Source: Vanilla planifolia (taxonomy: Eukaryota; Streptophyta; Magnoliopsida; Asparagales; Orchidaceae). From it: a stretch of 64,000 bases of DNA. The notes beneath the pieces are model-generated. The model ran no database searches, was not told the DNA's origin, and saw only the letters and a program-made list of their open reading frames with translations. The translations under genes and the position numbers were made by a program. Location: the NCBI GenBank assembly GCA_023846275.1, contig JAIUJO010000232.1, positions 367,619 through 431,618 on the forward strand. Reading direction: 5' to 3'. Positions 1 through 13,640 of the stretch are shown here, in pieces (position 1 is the stretch's first letter; every line of letters starts with the position of its first letter).

Positions 1-2169
1 TACTACATTGTTTCAATTTTTCTTAGCTTAGATTCAGTACATATTTATTGAATTTAATAACTTAATTTATAATAAATTATTTTAAATTATTTATTAATTC
101 ATAGCACCTAAAAATGACATCTAATTGAGACAAAATATATCTCATTATACTTGTCCCAAATAGCTTTATCTAATTAAATATTTATTTTATGAGACATTTT
201 GATTCATAAATATTTTTATTATTGAGGATATTACACTCAATCCTCTTAGTATCTTTGAGTGTATCTTTTTCATACAATTTATCTTATGTTTTCAAGTTTT
301 CTCTTTGATTAAGTCATTTAGAATGAAGCTCAAATTTTCTTCTTATGTGACCTTTAAATTTCTTTCATTTGGTAATATTGAAAGAATAATTTACTTTTAT
401 TTAGACATTATTTTATAATTTATAATAATTTTAAACAACATTTGTTCATTAGAAATAAATGTCATTATAATTATCTCGGCCATCTCTTTCCAAATAAATT
501 TTTTAAATTTTTTAAATTTTAGTTTTTAACAATTTGGCATGTTTTTTAAAATAGTTAATTTATACCTTATTTAACAATTGAGTTTCTTTCACACGATCTT
601 TTTAGTACCTTGGAATATAAAATTCTCACACAATTTAACTTTATCCTCGAAGGTTTTTACTTTAATTTTGTTATATTAAACTAAAAATTCGAAATCTCCT
701 ATCATGTGATCTTTACATTACATGAATTTAGTTATCATACATTCCATTAATTTATCTCATTTTTTGCTTTGACTTATTTTACATTAATACTAAATTGGTA
801 TATTTGTTATTATTTGCATTATCAAACTTGGAAGTTGAATGTAATTAAAAATGAGATATGATTCAGACGAATTATATTACATTTGAATCATGTTGATGAA
901 CTCTATCTAACTAAATATTAATTTTTATGAATTAAAAAATTTTATTTTGTATGATTTTTAGACACTTTATGAGATATTTTCATTCATATAATATTTGATG
1001 ACTCAGAATGTTGCACTCGATGTCTTCAGTAGCTTGGAATGAAATGCTACCATAAAAGTAAGCATATTTCTTCAAAGGGCTTGCTTTGAGTTCAATATAT
1101 TACTATGAAAATGCAATTCTCCTTTGAAATGACCATCACAACACTTTGATTTTGATATATATTGCTTCACTAAATCTCATTCTTATGTCAATATATATTC
1201 ACCTATTATTAAAATGATAATTTATAATTTTTTATGTTTAATTAAATTTTTAATTTAGAGTAATTCGAATTGAGGTTTTGATGGAAGCAAAACAAAGTTT
1301 TAGCCAAGTCTTAATAAGCTCCTTTCAATTAAATGCACATTTTTTATGTTTTTTAAAATTTAATTTTATATGATTTTTTTATACTTTATGAAAGATTTTC
1401 ATTTGCATTAGGTTAATGATAAGGATGTAACAGATGATTTCGATCATGGAACAAAAATTTCTAAATAAATTTCTCATTTTCACAATTTTTTCACTTTGAT
1501 TTCTTATGTATCTATGAAGCTCTACATATTTTATCATTTGACCTTTACATATCACTGATTATATTATATTACTTTTCTTTAATTCATCTTAATTTAATTA
1601 TAAATTTGTTTACATAATATTAAAACTTTAACTTTTCAATATTTATCATTATTTATAAATGTAAATCACAGTAAGCCCTATTGAGGTTTGATCTACTCAA
1701 AAATTAAGCTATTAGACTCCAATTAAATATACATTTTTTATATTTTTAAATGCTTTATTTTTACATTTAGAAATATTTTGATTCATATTGAATTTTAAGA
1801 ATAAGTTGGATGCACTTGATCTCCTTAGTATCTTCAAATTAAATGTTTTTGAAAAATTACCTCATTTTATCCAATATTTTGCTTAGATTTCGTAAGATTA
1901 CAATGAAACTATAATTCTCCTTTAATGCGAACTTTACATTTCTTTAATTTTTTATATTATTTTGCTTCAAAATATATCATTTCATTTATTATTTTATTTA
2001 CTTAGTATTAAAAATATTGTATTGTTATTAATGAATAATTTCTATCATAATTCATAATAGTTCCAAAGTTTGTTTAATGAAGATGAAGTAAATATCTTTG
2101 AAGTTTTTTTTTGTTAGCTTTATTAATTTTATCTGTTTTTTTTAGTTATTTTGCTTCATGAGCTTTAAC

Positions 2170-2213
2170 ACACTTTATAAGGAATTTTGAAACACTTTAT
2201 AGGGAATTTTGAC
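2170..2213. repeat. 22-bp tandem duplication inside a satellite unit
   Basis: Two adjacent 22-bp copies beginning ACACTTTATA, at 2170-2191 and 2192-2213, differ at about two positions. They interrupt the normal TTTATGAGACATTTT block of a unit and look like a local slippage event. Confidence 0.7.
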
Positions 2214-5200
2214 ACACTTTTGACTAACTTTATATTTTTTGGTTATTTGTCTCCTGAGCTCTATCACCTTAGTGTGTTAGAATGCAACTTTCTCCTACAC
2301 TTTTTTCTAGATAACTCAAATTTTTTTCCTTTGGTTTGGTTTTATTGCTTTGTACTATAAATCTTGTCATGTGTGATTTTTAAAAAGCCTTGAGTTTTCT
2401 ATATTACAATGGTTCAATTTTGTTCTAATTTATCAAGGTTATAATGCTTTAATTTATCTTATTTTACCTCTACTTTATATTTATTTAATATTAAAATGAT
2501 TATTTATTATAATTTATGTTTACTAAACCTTGTAATTTTTAATAATCTCAAACAAAATTTGACGGAGAAGAAAAAATGTCATTGGACATATCTAGATGAG
2601 CTTTATTCTTTTAAAAAAAATTATTTATTTACATTTAATATATAGGAGTTTTGCACATTTTATGATGCAATTTGATTTGAACCAAATTTGATGATTAAAG
2701 ATGCTACAATAGATATCACTAAATCTTTCAATACATATTTCTCATACTATTTATCTCATTTCCTAAAATATTTTTCTTTGATTTAGTTATATTTGCTTTA
2801 TTAACATTAATGAATTTAAGTATTTTTGTTTATATTTTAAAATAATTTATTTTCCATTCTTTTTGCATGCTTTATAAGACATTTCAATTCATTTATTCTA
2901 TGGCTATCATGCATGTTACTATATTATCTTAGAATCTTCGAATGAACCTTTCTCAAACCATTTATTTGATTTTTTTCAAATTCATCACTATCATTTGGAT
3001 TTATTACTATGTAACTTGATATATTTATTAATGTAACTTTTAAGTTTCTTTTGTTTGGTTAGACTACTTGGTTCAATTTATCTTACTTTTATTTTAATAT
3101 TTATAAACTTAAAATTAAAAGAATATTTTATTGTTATTTATGATCATTTAATTTTGTAATAGGTAAGAACTACAAATGAGCTTCTGTTAAGACCTAATAA
3201 TTGTCATTCGACCTATCTTTAAAAACTCTATCAAAAAAGTTTATTTTTATGGTTTTAAATATATAGTTTTCTTGGCTATTAATATATTTTGCATGCTATT
3301 TTACATCGCAACATATTTGATTGTCTAAAATGTTATTGTCATTCTCCTTTTTTATTTTGAGAAAAATGTTTTAATATAATTAATCCACATTTCTTTAAAT
3401 TTTTTTATTATATTTGATTATATTAAATTGAAACTCAAGTTCTACTCACTTGTGAGTTTTACATTAATTTCATTTTGTTATTTTAAATAATACAAACTTT
3501 TTTCAATTTAGCTTAATATTTATTTTTGTAATATTAAAATTGTAATGTGTTATTATTTGTGCTTATTTAATTTTGTAATTCATTTAAATTGTAATGAAGG
3601 TTCCAAAGATAGAAAACAAAACTTGGTGCACTTGTTTAGATCATTTCTATCTAATTTAATATTTTATAATTTTTTTTGTAAGAATTCGATACACTTTGTG
3701 TTCCTTCAATTTTTGCCTATTTTGATTCTCTAGAATAATATATTTGATCACCTTAGTACCTTACAACAATACTTTTCTATACAATTTATTTCATTTCTTC
3801 AAATATTTTCTTTTAAATTTCATATTACATTACTTCTATTTTTCATAATTTATTTTTATTGCATATTTTCTTAAAATTGAAGGTATAATTTATAATTTTT
3901 TATATATCTTTACTTTTTTATTTAGAGATAATTATAATGAAAAACTAATTACGATGAAACAAATACTATTGTTCTCATCTAAATGAGGTCAATTACCTTA
4001 AATATTTATTTTCAAATTTTTCACTATTTTTGGTAAGGCTATGACTTTTTTTATGAGGTATTTTGATTTGCACTTAATTTTATCATCGAAGATGTTATGT
4101 TTGATCTTCTTAGCAATTTGGAATCAAAATTTCCTTCACAATTTGTGTCATTACTTGTAATTTTCAATTATAAATTTAGCTTTAATGTACATTTAGTTGT
4201 AATAATTTATTATTATTTATCAATTTTTAATTTTTTATTTCACAATAATTCTAAATTAGTTTTTATCGTGTTAAAACTAATGTCATTGGACTTGTCTATA
4301 TAAGCTCTTTTATAATGAACATTTATTTCCATATTTTTTGATATTTAGGTTTCCTAAATTTAAACATACTTTACAAGATAATTCGATTTATAACTAATTT
4401 GAAGAGCAAGTATCTTTGACTCGATAACTTTTTCTTCCTAAAATTAAACAATTCTATGTAATTTATTTCTTTTCTTCAACTCTTCATCTTTACCATTTTT
4501 TAATATTTCTATGAAATTCTAATCATTGTCTTTTGTGACCATGATATCCCTTTATAATGGTTGTATTACATTATTTTAACTTGACCCATTTTAGTTACAA
4601 TATATAATACATTCACATAATTTCAAATTTAGTTATAACATATGCTTTCTTATTTTTGTAATTTATAGAATTTCTAAACATTTTCATATGGAGACAAAAA
4701 CTATGTCATTAGACTCTATAAAATGAGGTGTAATAATAAAATTTTAATATTTTATATTTCTAAGTGATTTAACTTTTAAGGTTTTTGCATGTTTATAAGA
4801 TAGTTTAATTTATTCCTTATTTGTAGGTTAATGACCTTGCACTCTATCTGCGACGTATCTTAGAATGTAACGTTCAATTATAATTTCTCTCATTTTCACA
4901 ATTTTTACTCTATTCTTTATATTAATATGCAATTCCAAATCTTTTCTCCAGTGACTTTTAGATATCTTGTATTTACTTATATTAAATTTCCTCAGTTTAT
5001 CTATTTTCATCATTAACTCATATTTATGAGATATTATAATAAAAATGTATTCTTATTTGTCATTAAATAATTTGATAATTGACAGTAATTCAATACAAGT
5101 TCAAATCAAGTTGAAACAAAAGTTATTGAACAAGGACTTTATTTAATATTAAAATTATAATTTTTATTATATTTTCACATTTACTTTAAAAATTCATAGT

Positions 5201-6311
5201 AATGCCAAACTAAGTTAGATCAAACAAAAAGCACATCTCATATCCATAGGCCTTTTCAATAAAATATTTGTTAATAGAATTTTAAATATGTTGTTTTTTG
5301 AAGTTTAGAGAGTTTTAGAAGTGAATTTGATTCTTAATTGATTTAATGACAGAGAATGTCACCCTCGTTCGACCCAGTATCTTTGAATTCCAATGTCCTT
5401 AGAAATGTGTATCTTTCTTCAAATGTTTGGCTTTAACTGTTAACATTACCATGAAGCACTATTTCCCCTCTTATGTAACCTATACATCACTTTAACTTAT
5501 TTATATTACATTACTTTAAGTTATCTCTTTTTACTTGTAATATACATATATATATTATTAAAATAAGTCCTTTGCTACACTTATTTATTTCTATAATTCA
5601 AAGGATTTTTAAAATTTTCTCTCAAGAAGATCAAAAATGTTGTTAGAGTGATGTAGATGAGCTCTATTAAATTTAAAATTCATATTTATAATTTTAAGTA
5701 ACTTATTCTTTAAGGTTTTACTTGGTTTACAAGACAGTCTAGTTTGTTCTTGATTTCATAATCATGTATATTATAATCTATCTCGTTATTATCTTGGAAT
5801 ACAACTTTTTAATAAAATTTGTACCATTTCCTTAATTTTTTTTCTTTGATTTTTCTATACTACTAAGAAACACTATTCATATCTATTATGACTTTTACAT
5901 CACTTTGACTTGATTATATTAGGTTGCTTCATTTTTTTTCATTACATCATCAATATATAATTAATTTATATTATAATAAAAAATTATTAATACTTATTCT
6001 TATTTGTATTGGTAATTTATATTAATTTCAAATGTGGTTCGATTGGGATGACACAAACATCGTTGAACATGAGTTGATAAGCTATACCCAAGTAAATATT
6101 TATTCTAAAATTTTTTACAATCTGATTTGTTAATCAAGGATTTACACTCGATCTCTTTAGTGTCTTAGAAAGTAACTTTCTTGCATAAGTTTTTTCATTT
6201 TTTCAAAATTTTTTTCTATGATTTGGTCATGTTATTATGTAACTTTAAATCTCTTTTAATGTTTCATTTACATTTATATTATATTTCATCAACTCATCTT
6301 TTTCCAATTTC

Positions 6312-6328
6312 ATATATATATATATATA
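6312..6328. repeat. (AT)n microsatellite
   Basis: A short uninterrupted AT run in the A/T-rich part of a satellite unit. Confidence 0.8.
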
Positions 6329-7572
6329 GTTAATATTGAAATAATACTTTATTATTTCTTGTGTTAGTTTGCAATAGTAATTCATAACATTTTAAAATTA
6401 GAACAAAGAGGGATAAAACAAATGTCGTTGGACTCATTTTGACGAGCTCTAACTAATTAAATATTTAATTTTATATCTTTTCTAGAATTTTGTTAAGCTT
6501 TATGAGTCACTTTCATTTATATCTGCTTTGTTTCTCGAGGACAATACACATGATCAAATTAGCATCATAAAATGCATTTCCCTACACGATGTTTCTCATT
6601 TCTTCAAATTTTTTAATTGTTAAAGTGCTGTGAAAATCTCAATTATTTTCTCATGCAACCTAAACATTACTTTCATTTTATAGTATTGCATTGATTTAAT
6701 TTATTTCATTTGAACTTTATTATAAATGCACTTAATACTAAAATAATAATCTATTTTTATTTAAACTTTATTAATTTTTATTTTAAAAGTAATTCTAAAT
6801 GAGCATCGATCAAGATGAAATAAACATTGTTAGAGTCAAATTGATGAATGCTATCTAATAAAATAAACTTTTTATTTTTTAAAAATATTTTCTATTTTTT
6901 TTCTAAGTTTATGAGGTTTAAAAATATCCTTTTTGTCTCTTATTTTTAAATATTTCACTTCAAATTTTTAATATAACTATGTAACTAAAATATCCTCTTG
7001 AGTGATCTTTATATCACATTAGTATTGCTAAAATATAATGCAACATTCTCTCATACTTAGTTTCATTTCATCAAATTTTCACTTTGATTTGGTTCTAATT
7101 CTCTAAATCACTAATTCTCCTTATATGTGACCATAATTTCTTGTCATCTCATTTCATTTAATCTTAATAAATTTTGTAATTCCTAGTGCATCAAAATGAG
7201 GTTCAACATTGACTAAAGAAATGTTGTTATACTCATCTCTATGAGCACTTTTGAGATAAATTTTGATTATTTATTTTTAAATGTTTCATTTTCTATGGGT
7301 TAGGAAAACTTTATAGGACATTTCATTCATACCTAATTTTAGATCAATGATGTTCTACTTCATCTCTTTAACATGTTGTAACATAACTTTGTTGTATAAT
7401 TAATCTAAACATTTTAAACTTTTTTTACATTGACTTGGTTTTATAATTAGGTAAACCAAAGCTCCTCTCATGTGACAATTACGTCACTTTGATTTGGTTA
7501 TGCTATATTGATTCAACTTATTTCGTTTTAGATTTAATATATATTTCTATAATATTATAATAACATTATTTT

Positions 7573-7610
7573 AATTTTTTTAATTTTTAAATTTTTAAAT
7601 TTTTAAATTT
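7573..7610. repeat. 8-bp minisatellite, AATTTTTA-type
   Basis: About five tandem copies of an 8-bp TTTTTAAA-type motif expand the A/T tract of one satellite unit. Confidence 0.7.
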
Positions 7611-10482
7611 TATAATTTTATTTTAAAATTGTTAGTAATTCAAAACTAGATCTAGTTGAGATGAAATAACTTCATAATTGACAATAGTTTTTATTCACAA
7701 ATGATTGGATGACAAGCAATTTTATGCTTGATCTCTTTCATATATTGGAATACAACTTTATTGTACAATTTCTTTTGTTTCATCAAATGTTTTACTTTCA
7801 TTCGACTATATTATTACACTCTTAGAATCTTCCCATGTAACAATTACATCACTCTAGTTTAGCTATATTATATTGTCTAAATTTGTCTCATTCAAGAATT
7901 AATGCAACTTTAATTAATATTTAAATATTTATTTTCAATTATTTATTCTTATAAATTTTAATAATTTGTAGCAATTCCAAAAGATATCCCATCGAGCAAA
8001 GACAAAAGTTGTTGGAATAGTTTGAATAAACTTTATTTTATTAAATATTTAGTTCTATATTTTGAAAAATATTATATTCTATAGTTTTTTCTAATTTTAG
8101 CAGGCCTTTTGACTCTTGTATGATTTAAAAATTGAGAAAGTTATAAACAAACACATTACAATATTCGAATATAGTATTTCTTTATAGTTTAACACATTTC
8201 TTAAAATTGTTCTATCTTGTTTTGTTATATTACTTTGAAACTATACATCTTCACTTATATAACCTTAAAATTGTTTTGTCTTGGTAGCATTTCTTTGGCT
8301 CTATTTATCTAATTTTAACCTTATAATATATTTGTTATATATATTAAAATAACAATTTATTATTATTTATGTTTATTTGACTTTGTAAGTTATATTTATG
8401 AAAAATAAAGTTCAATTAAGATGAAATGGACATCGCTAGAGTTGCCTCAACATTGCCAATCCAATTAAATTGTTATTTTTAAATCTATAAAAATTTATTT
8501 TCTAGGATTTTAATATGTTTTCTAAGGTATTTCAATATGTACCTACTTTGATGATCAATAATGTTATGCTCAACCTCCTTAGTATCTTGGTGTGCATCAT
8601 TTTCAGGTAAGTTAACTCTATTCTTTAAATATTTTCTTTTGATATGGCTATATTACTTTGTAAGTTGAAATCGTCTCTCCTATGTATGCATCACTTTGAT
8701 TTTATTACATTGCAACTTTTTAATATAAATAATTTAAGTTTTATTATATATTTACTTAATATTTAAACAATAATTTAATATTAATTTTTCTAATTTAATT
8801 TGTTAATTATTCGAAATTCAAAGCAAGGTATGATTGAGATGAGACAAATGTCGTTGAACTCAATCAAATTATCTTTATCCAATAAAATATTAATTTTCTA
8901 ATTTTTAAAAAGTTTATCAATTATTTTTGGCTTGTTTTATGAAACATTTCAATTCTTAACTAGTTTTATAATTGAGGCTATTACACTCATTCTCCTTCAT
9001 GTCTTGGAATGACACTTTCTCATATATTTATCTCATTTTGTCAAAGTTTTCCTTTCAAATTGATTCTATACTATGTAACTCTAGTTATTGTCTTGTGTAA
9101 TGTTAACATCATTTTGATTTAGTTATATTGCATTACTTCAATTTATCACTTATGTTTCAAATTATGATTGTTTACTGTGATAATCCATATAATTCCAAAC
9201 ATGGTTTGATTTATATGAAATGAATCTTATTGCTCTAATCTTGATGCAATTAAATATTTATTTTTAATAACTTTAAAAATTATATTTTATTTGTAGTTTT
9301 TGCTTGCTTAACCATTCATTTGAAGTTCTACTTGAATTGATGGCAAAGAAGTTACAATCGATCTCATTTGTTTCCCAAATGCAACTTTTAAATATAATTT
9401 CTTTTATTTTTTTCAAACTTTTTTGCTTTGATTTAGTCACATTACTATGTAACTCTTAGCCTCCTCTTTTGTAACCTTAACTTGTCTTTGATTCAGTTAT
9501 ATCATATTGCTTAAATTTATATTAACTAAATTTTAATTTATATTTACCTACTTTTAAGAAAAATTTAATTATATATCCTTATTTTATTGGATAATTTGTC
9601 ATAATTGGAAATGAGGTTCGATCAAGATGAATAGAAGTGAAATCAAACTTTACTTTTTATGTTTTTAAATATTTTCTTTGTGGTTTAGTGCCCTTGATAA
9701 GATATTAAGAATTGTATTTGATTGGATGATTGATGATGTTCCATTCATTCTTTTCCATATATGGAATCCAACTTTGGTGTACAACATCTCTTATTTCATG
9801 ATTTGTTTCCCTTTGATCTTGTCATATTACTTTGTTACACAAAATAATTTCTCATGTGACAAATTTTTTTGATATGTTATATTACATTGCTTCTATTTAT
9901 TTTATCTTACTATTATTTTATATTTATTTAATAATAAAAAATAATTTGTTGTTATTCATTTTTATTTACTTGTATAATTGAAGTAATTATAAACGAGGTT
10001 CAATAAAGATGAAATAAATATCATTGCACTCATCTCAACGAGCTCTATAAAATTAAATATTATTCTTTATATTTTGAAATCTTCCATTTCTCAGATTTTT
10101 GTATGATTTATGAGATAATCGATTTTTACTTAATATGATGATCAAGAATGTCACACGCCATCTCCTTACAAGCTTGGAATGCTACATTCTTGTATAACTG
10201 ATCTCATTTTGGTTAATTTTTTTAATTTTTTTAAATTATCATATAACTTTAAATATACTCTTGTGTGGCCTTTATATTTCTTCAAATTGGTTACATTACA
10301 TTATCTTAATTTATCTTACATCAACGTCATTAAAGATTTACATAATACTAAAATAATAATTTAATTTTTTCCTATTTATTTCTAATTCATAGTAATTTCA
10401 ATTGAGGGCTAATAAACATAAAGAAAACATAATTTAATTCATCTTTATCAACTATATCACAATAAATATTTATTTTTATATT

Positions 10483-11639
10483 TGTTGATTAGTTTAGCTT
10501 AAAATAATAATCCCAATCACTCATAAAAAACGTAAGAACAAAAAACACTAATTGAACCACTCTTCAAGAGAGAGGCAAGCTAAACCCTCAGAATAAAAAA
10601 AATAAAAAATAAGCTATGATGTCATTATAAAAAATAGAATTTGAACGACGAAGAGAGGACAGTGACCATAAAATTTCATATAAACTAACTCATATACTCA
10701 ACAAAAACCTCAACAAAGCATATTTGTTTGAATTTAGCTAGATAGAAAATGTGACAACTATAGCTTAGCTAATTCAGAAAAAACAAAAGAATTTGACGCT
10801 CGATGGAAAGGGATAGAGTGTAAAAAGGTGACAAAGATCTTTGGCTTCAAATTTGTTCATGATCATCACTTGAAACATTTTCATTAGAATATTTTTAAAA
10901 GTTTTATCAATAAAATTTACTCAATAATTAAACGATTTATAAACATTTTTTAATGGCTAAAATCACAAAATACATATGAAAATTAATCGTTTTAGCTCTT
11001 GCTGGTGTTTGCTTTTAAAGTTAAATATTTTTATTTAAATAAAATATTCTAATGGCTTTTAATAACTACGAAAAGAGTAATTGTGTTGGAGTAGAAGAAT
11101 TAGAATCATTAAAGACTATTCCATAAAGCAACTTTGCAATTGCATGGATGTAGTTTCACTAGAACATTGTAGATTTATGAATTGATCTAGGCCATTACAT
11201 CTAAATCATAATCTAAGCATAGGATTTAATTTTTCATGCACAGATTATGTTCAGATAGTGTGATCAGAAAATTATGTGATCAGACAATTGAAACAATTAG
11301 CACTTTTGAGAAATTGAATAAGGAGATGACCTTTCAATTGCAAAATGTATGATCAAAGGCTCGCATCACTCTCACACTAATAGTAACGTATCATGGAATA
11401 AATTCTAGATTTAGAGGATATTGTTTAGATCTAAAATTATTTGAAAGGGGATCAATAGTAATTCCCTGACCCAATTAGTATAACAATTAGGTTATATAAA
11501 TTACATATAGGTTTAAGTAAGTTAGAACTATATTTTTTATTTTTTTTTAATTAATTATTTTTAAATTAAAATTTTGAGGATATTGAATAAATAACTCTGA
11601 AAATGTCGAGAGTAGGGACATTGGATGAAGGATATTATA
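10483..11639. other. No recognisable feature
   Basis: AT-rich sequence without satellite blocks, open frames of note or recognised mobile-element motifs. The satellite stops abruptly at its left border. Confidence 0.5.
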
Positions 11640-12056
11640 TTTAATCATCAAAGAAATTAGAAATGCAACTTGTAATTTATTTTAAAAATTTAAATCATTC
11701 TTGGCAATCTAAAAAATTAAAATAACTCAAAGTACTACAGAAATACATCTCTTAATAGTCTATGACTCCAACCTAGAAGATCTTCATAGGATCTAATATT
11801 TGCTACTCTTCTTCATTAATTTCACTGATAAACTAACACATTAGCTCTCTAAAATCCAAAACTTCACTAAGTGAAATGTACGACAAATACATAAGGTTGT
11901 TATTATCAAATAAAGGAACTGTGCTAGGGATGAATACCTTAACCATCTACCCTTTTGATAAACATAAAACCTCCAATAAAATTGAAAAAAATAGGAAATA
12001 TTTATAGAAGTTACATAAAAAATGAAAGGTGGACTCCCTATGCATGTTTTCCAACA
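11640..12056 (-). mobile_element. Probable 3' LTR of a Ty1/copia remnant
   Basis: Read on the minus strand, the copia pol remnant ends at 12,149. About 90 bp later comes a purine-rich AAGGGGAAG (a plausible polypurine tract), then TGTTGGAAAACATGC starting at 12,056, a TG-initial start typical of a copia LTR. A TATAAATA box lies about 50 bp into the LTR. Only the TG end is reasonably placed. The far end at about 11,640 is arbitrary, because no matching 5' LTR or target-site duplication was found in the window. Confidence 0.4.
11999..12006 (-). promoter_or_regulatory. TATA box in the putative copia LTR
   Basis: TATAAATA on the minus strand, about 50 bp inside the proposed LTR start. It is in a sensible place for an LTR promoter, but in DNA this AT-rich such a motif also arises by chance. 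Confidence 0.3.
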
Positions 12057-12148
12057 CTTGAATAAGACTTCCCCTTAATTGATACATCTATCCCATAATT
12101 TTTTTTAATTTTTAATTTCTCCCTTTTTTGTTGTCATTAAAATAGATT

Positions 12149-13640
12149 TCACACTCCTAAACTCAATCTAAGCTTTGTAAATTGTTCACAGCATAAGAGT
12201 TTTGTAAAAATATCAACCAATTGATCATTAGCAAGCATATATTGAAGTTCAACATGTCCTCTTAAAAAATTATATCTTACATCAATATGTTATGTTCTAT
12301 AATAATTAGTTGTTTTTTTTACTTAAACTTATTCCACTTAAATTATCATAATAAATGAGAATTGGTTCTAACATAAAACCATAATCTACTAGTTATTGTT
12401 TGCTCCAAAGGACTTGTGTTATACAACTACATCTAGTTTATATTTTGATTCTATATAAGATAGTACAATATAATTTTTTTCTTAGTACTCTATGAAATTA
12501 GAGAATTTTATAAAAATTTTCATATTCCCCTTGAACTTTCTCTATCTATTCTAGTTCTAGCAAAATCTACATCTGAGAATGCTATTAATTAATAATTTTA
12601 ATCATCTATTGGACACCAATTTCTTAATTTTCTATTTTCAACTAAACATCTAAATATGTATTTTATAGCCACTAAATGTATTCTTTCAAATAAATTTAAA
12701 ATCAAGCATATACACAAACACTATAAAATGTATGAAGAGCATTTGTTAAATTGTCAAATAGTGAACCTATAAGAACTCTATACATTTTATTGTTTATTGG
12801 CTTTCATTTTTATCTTTATCTAAATCTGTGTAAGTTTCCATAAGAATGTCTATAGATTTAATGTTAAAGAAACAATAATTCTTCAGTATATTTAGTTTGT
12901 GATATAAAAAACCCATTTGATGCTTATTTAACTTGAGGGAGTTAGAGGAATGTGAGCTACCTATTAAACTCTTTTAAAATTCTATTTTCAATAAATCTAA
13001 AAATGCATTACTCAACTCTTCATTGCCACCTCCAAACACTATATCATGTTTGTATATTTAACATAAAAGTTCTTGTTCTCCATTGTTTTGATAAATAATG
13101 TGTTATTTTCCTAACCTATAATCAAACCACTTGAAACTAGAAAATTATAGTTAATCATACCATGCTTTAGGTGCTTGCTTAAAGCCTTATAATTTTTTTT
13201 GTAATTTATATACTTGATTTAATTTATTATTAAATTTAATTATTGGGATCTTTGTTATATAAACTTATTTATTTATATAACCATTTAAAAATGACTTCTA
13301 TTACCCATTTTATATAGTTTGAACTTCTTGTAGTAAACATAAGCTAACAAATTTCTTATTGCCATAAGCTAGATTTAGATGCAAAGATTTATTTACCATT
13401 TAAATCCTCAATATGACTATAAACTTTTGCAAGCAATCTTACTTTGTTCCTAATTATGTTTCCATTTTCATCTAGTTTGTTGCTAAAATCCCATTTTGTT
13501 CTAGTTATACTTTTATCCATTTGTCTAAGACTTAACTCCCACAAAATTCCTTAGATCTTTGTTAATCATATGGATAACCCTTTATTTCTCAAGTACCCTT
13601 AACAGTGCATGGTCTTTCATCACTACAAAATTATGCACAT
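12149..13640 (-). pseudogene. Ty1/copia pol remnant: reverse transcriptase to RNase H C-terminus
   Basis: This is the C-terminal half of a copia polyprotein, which would copy element RNA into DNA; here it is dead. Reading down the minus strand, TKWDFSNKLDENGNIIRNK and KVRLLAK (about 13,395-13,503) match the start of the copia RT domain. AIRNLLAYVYYKKFKLYK follows near 13,340, then GFKQAPKAWYD (13,153-13,188), the copia YGLKQAPRAWY box. The catalytic YVDD box is degraded to YKHD (13,043-13,054), followed by IVFGG. The RNase H tail reads HIDVRYNFLRGHVEL, then MLANDQLVDIFTKLL, and ends LRLSLGV with TGA at 12,149-12,151, the normal copia end. Stops and frameshifts occur throughout. Gag, protease and integrase are not seen upstream. 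Family assignment is secure. Confidence 0.92.

Larger units (their letters stand above)
1..10482 (+). repeat. Degenerate tandem satellite array, unit about 400 bp, plus orientation
   Basis: The stretch is a head-to-tail series of diverged units of about 350-420 bp. Each unit repeats the same blocks in order: a GATGAGCTCTATCTAATTAA-like block, an A/T tract, a block resembling GCTTTATGAGACATTTTGAT, then GATGTTACACTCGATCTCCT, TTAGTATCTTGGAATG, TTATCTCATTTTTTCAAA, GATTTGGTTATATTA (twice per unit) and TCTCATGTGACCTTTACATC. The GAGCTC-like anchor recurs near 160, 893, 1315, 1700, 2594, 3222, 3640, 4298, 5130, 5655, 6075, 6440, 6843, 7226, 8024, 8450, 8866, 10040 and 10445. Units differ at roughly a quarter or more of positions by eye, so the array is old. 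It has no coding content; short ORFs in it are chance. The left end lies outside the window. The right end is the last A/T block near 10,482. I do not recognise the family. Confidence 0.85.

Noticed and set aside
1..10482. Calling the satellite centromeric
   Set aside because: Length and array form alone do not show this; no centromere-specific retroelement or chromatin data are available.
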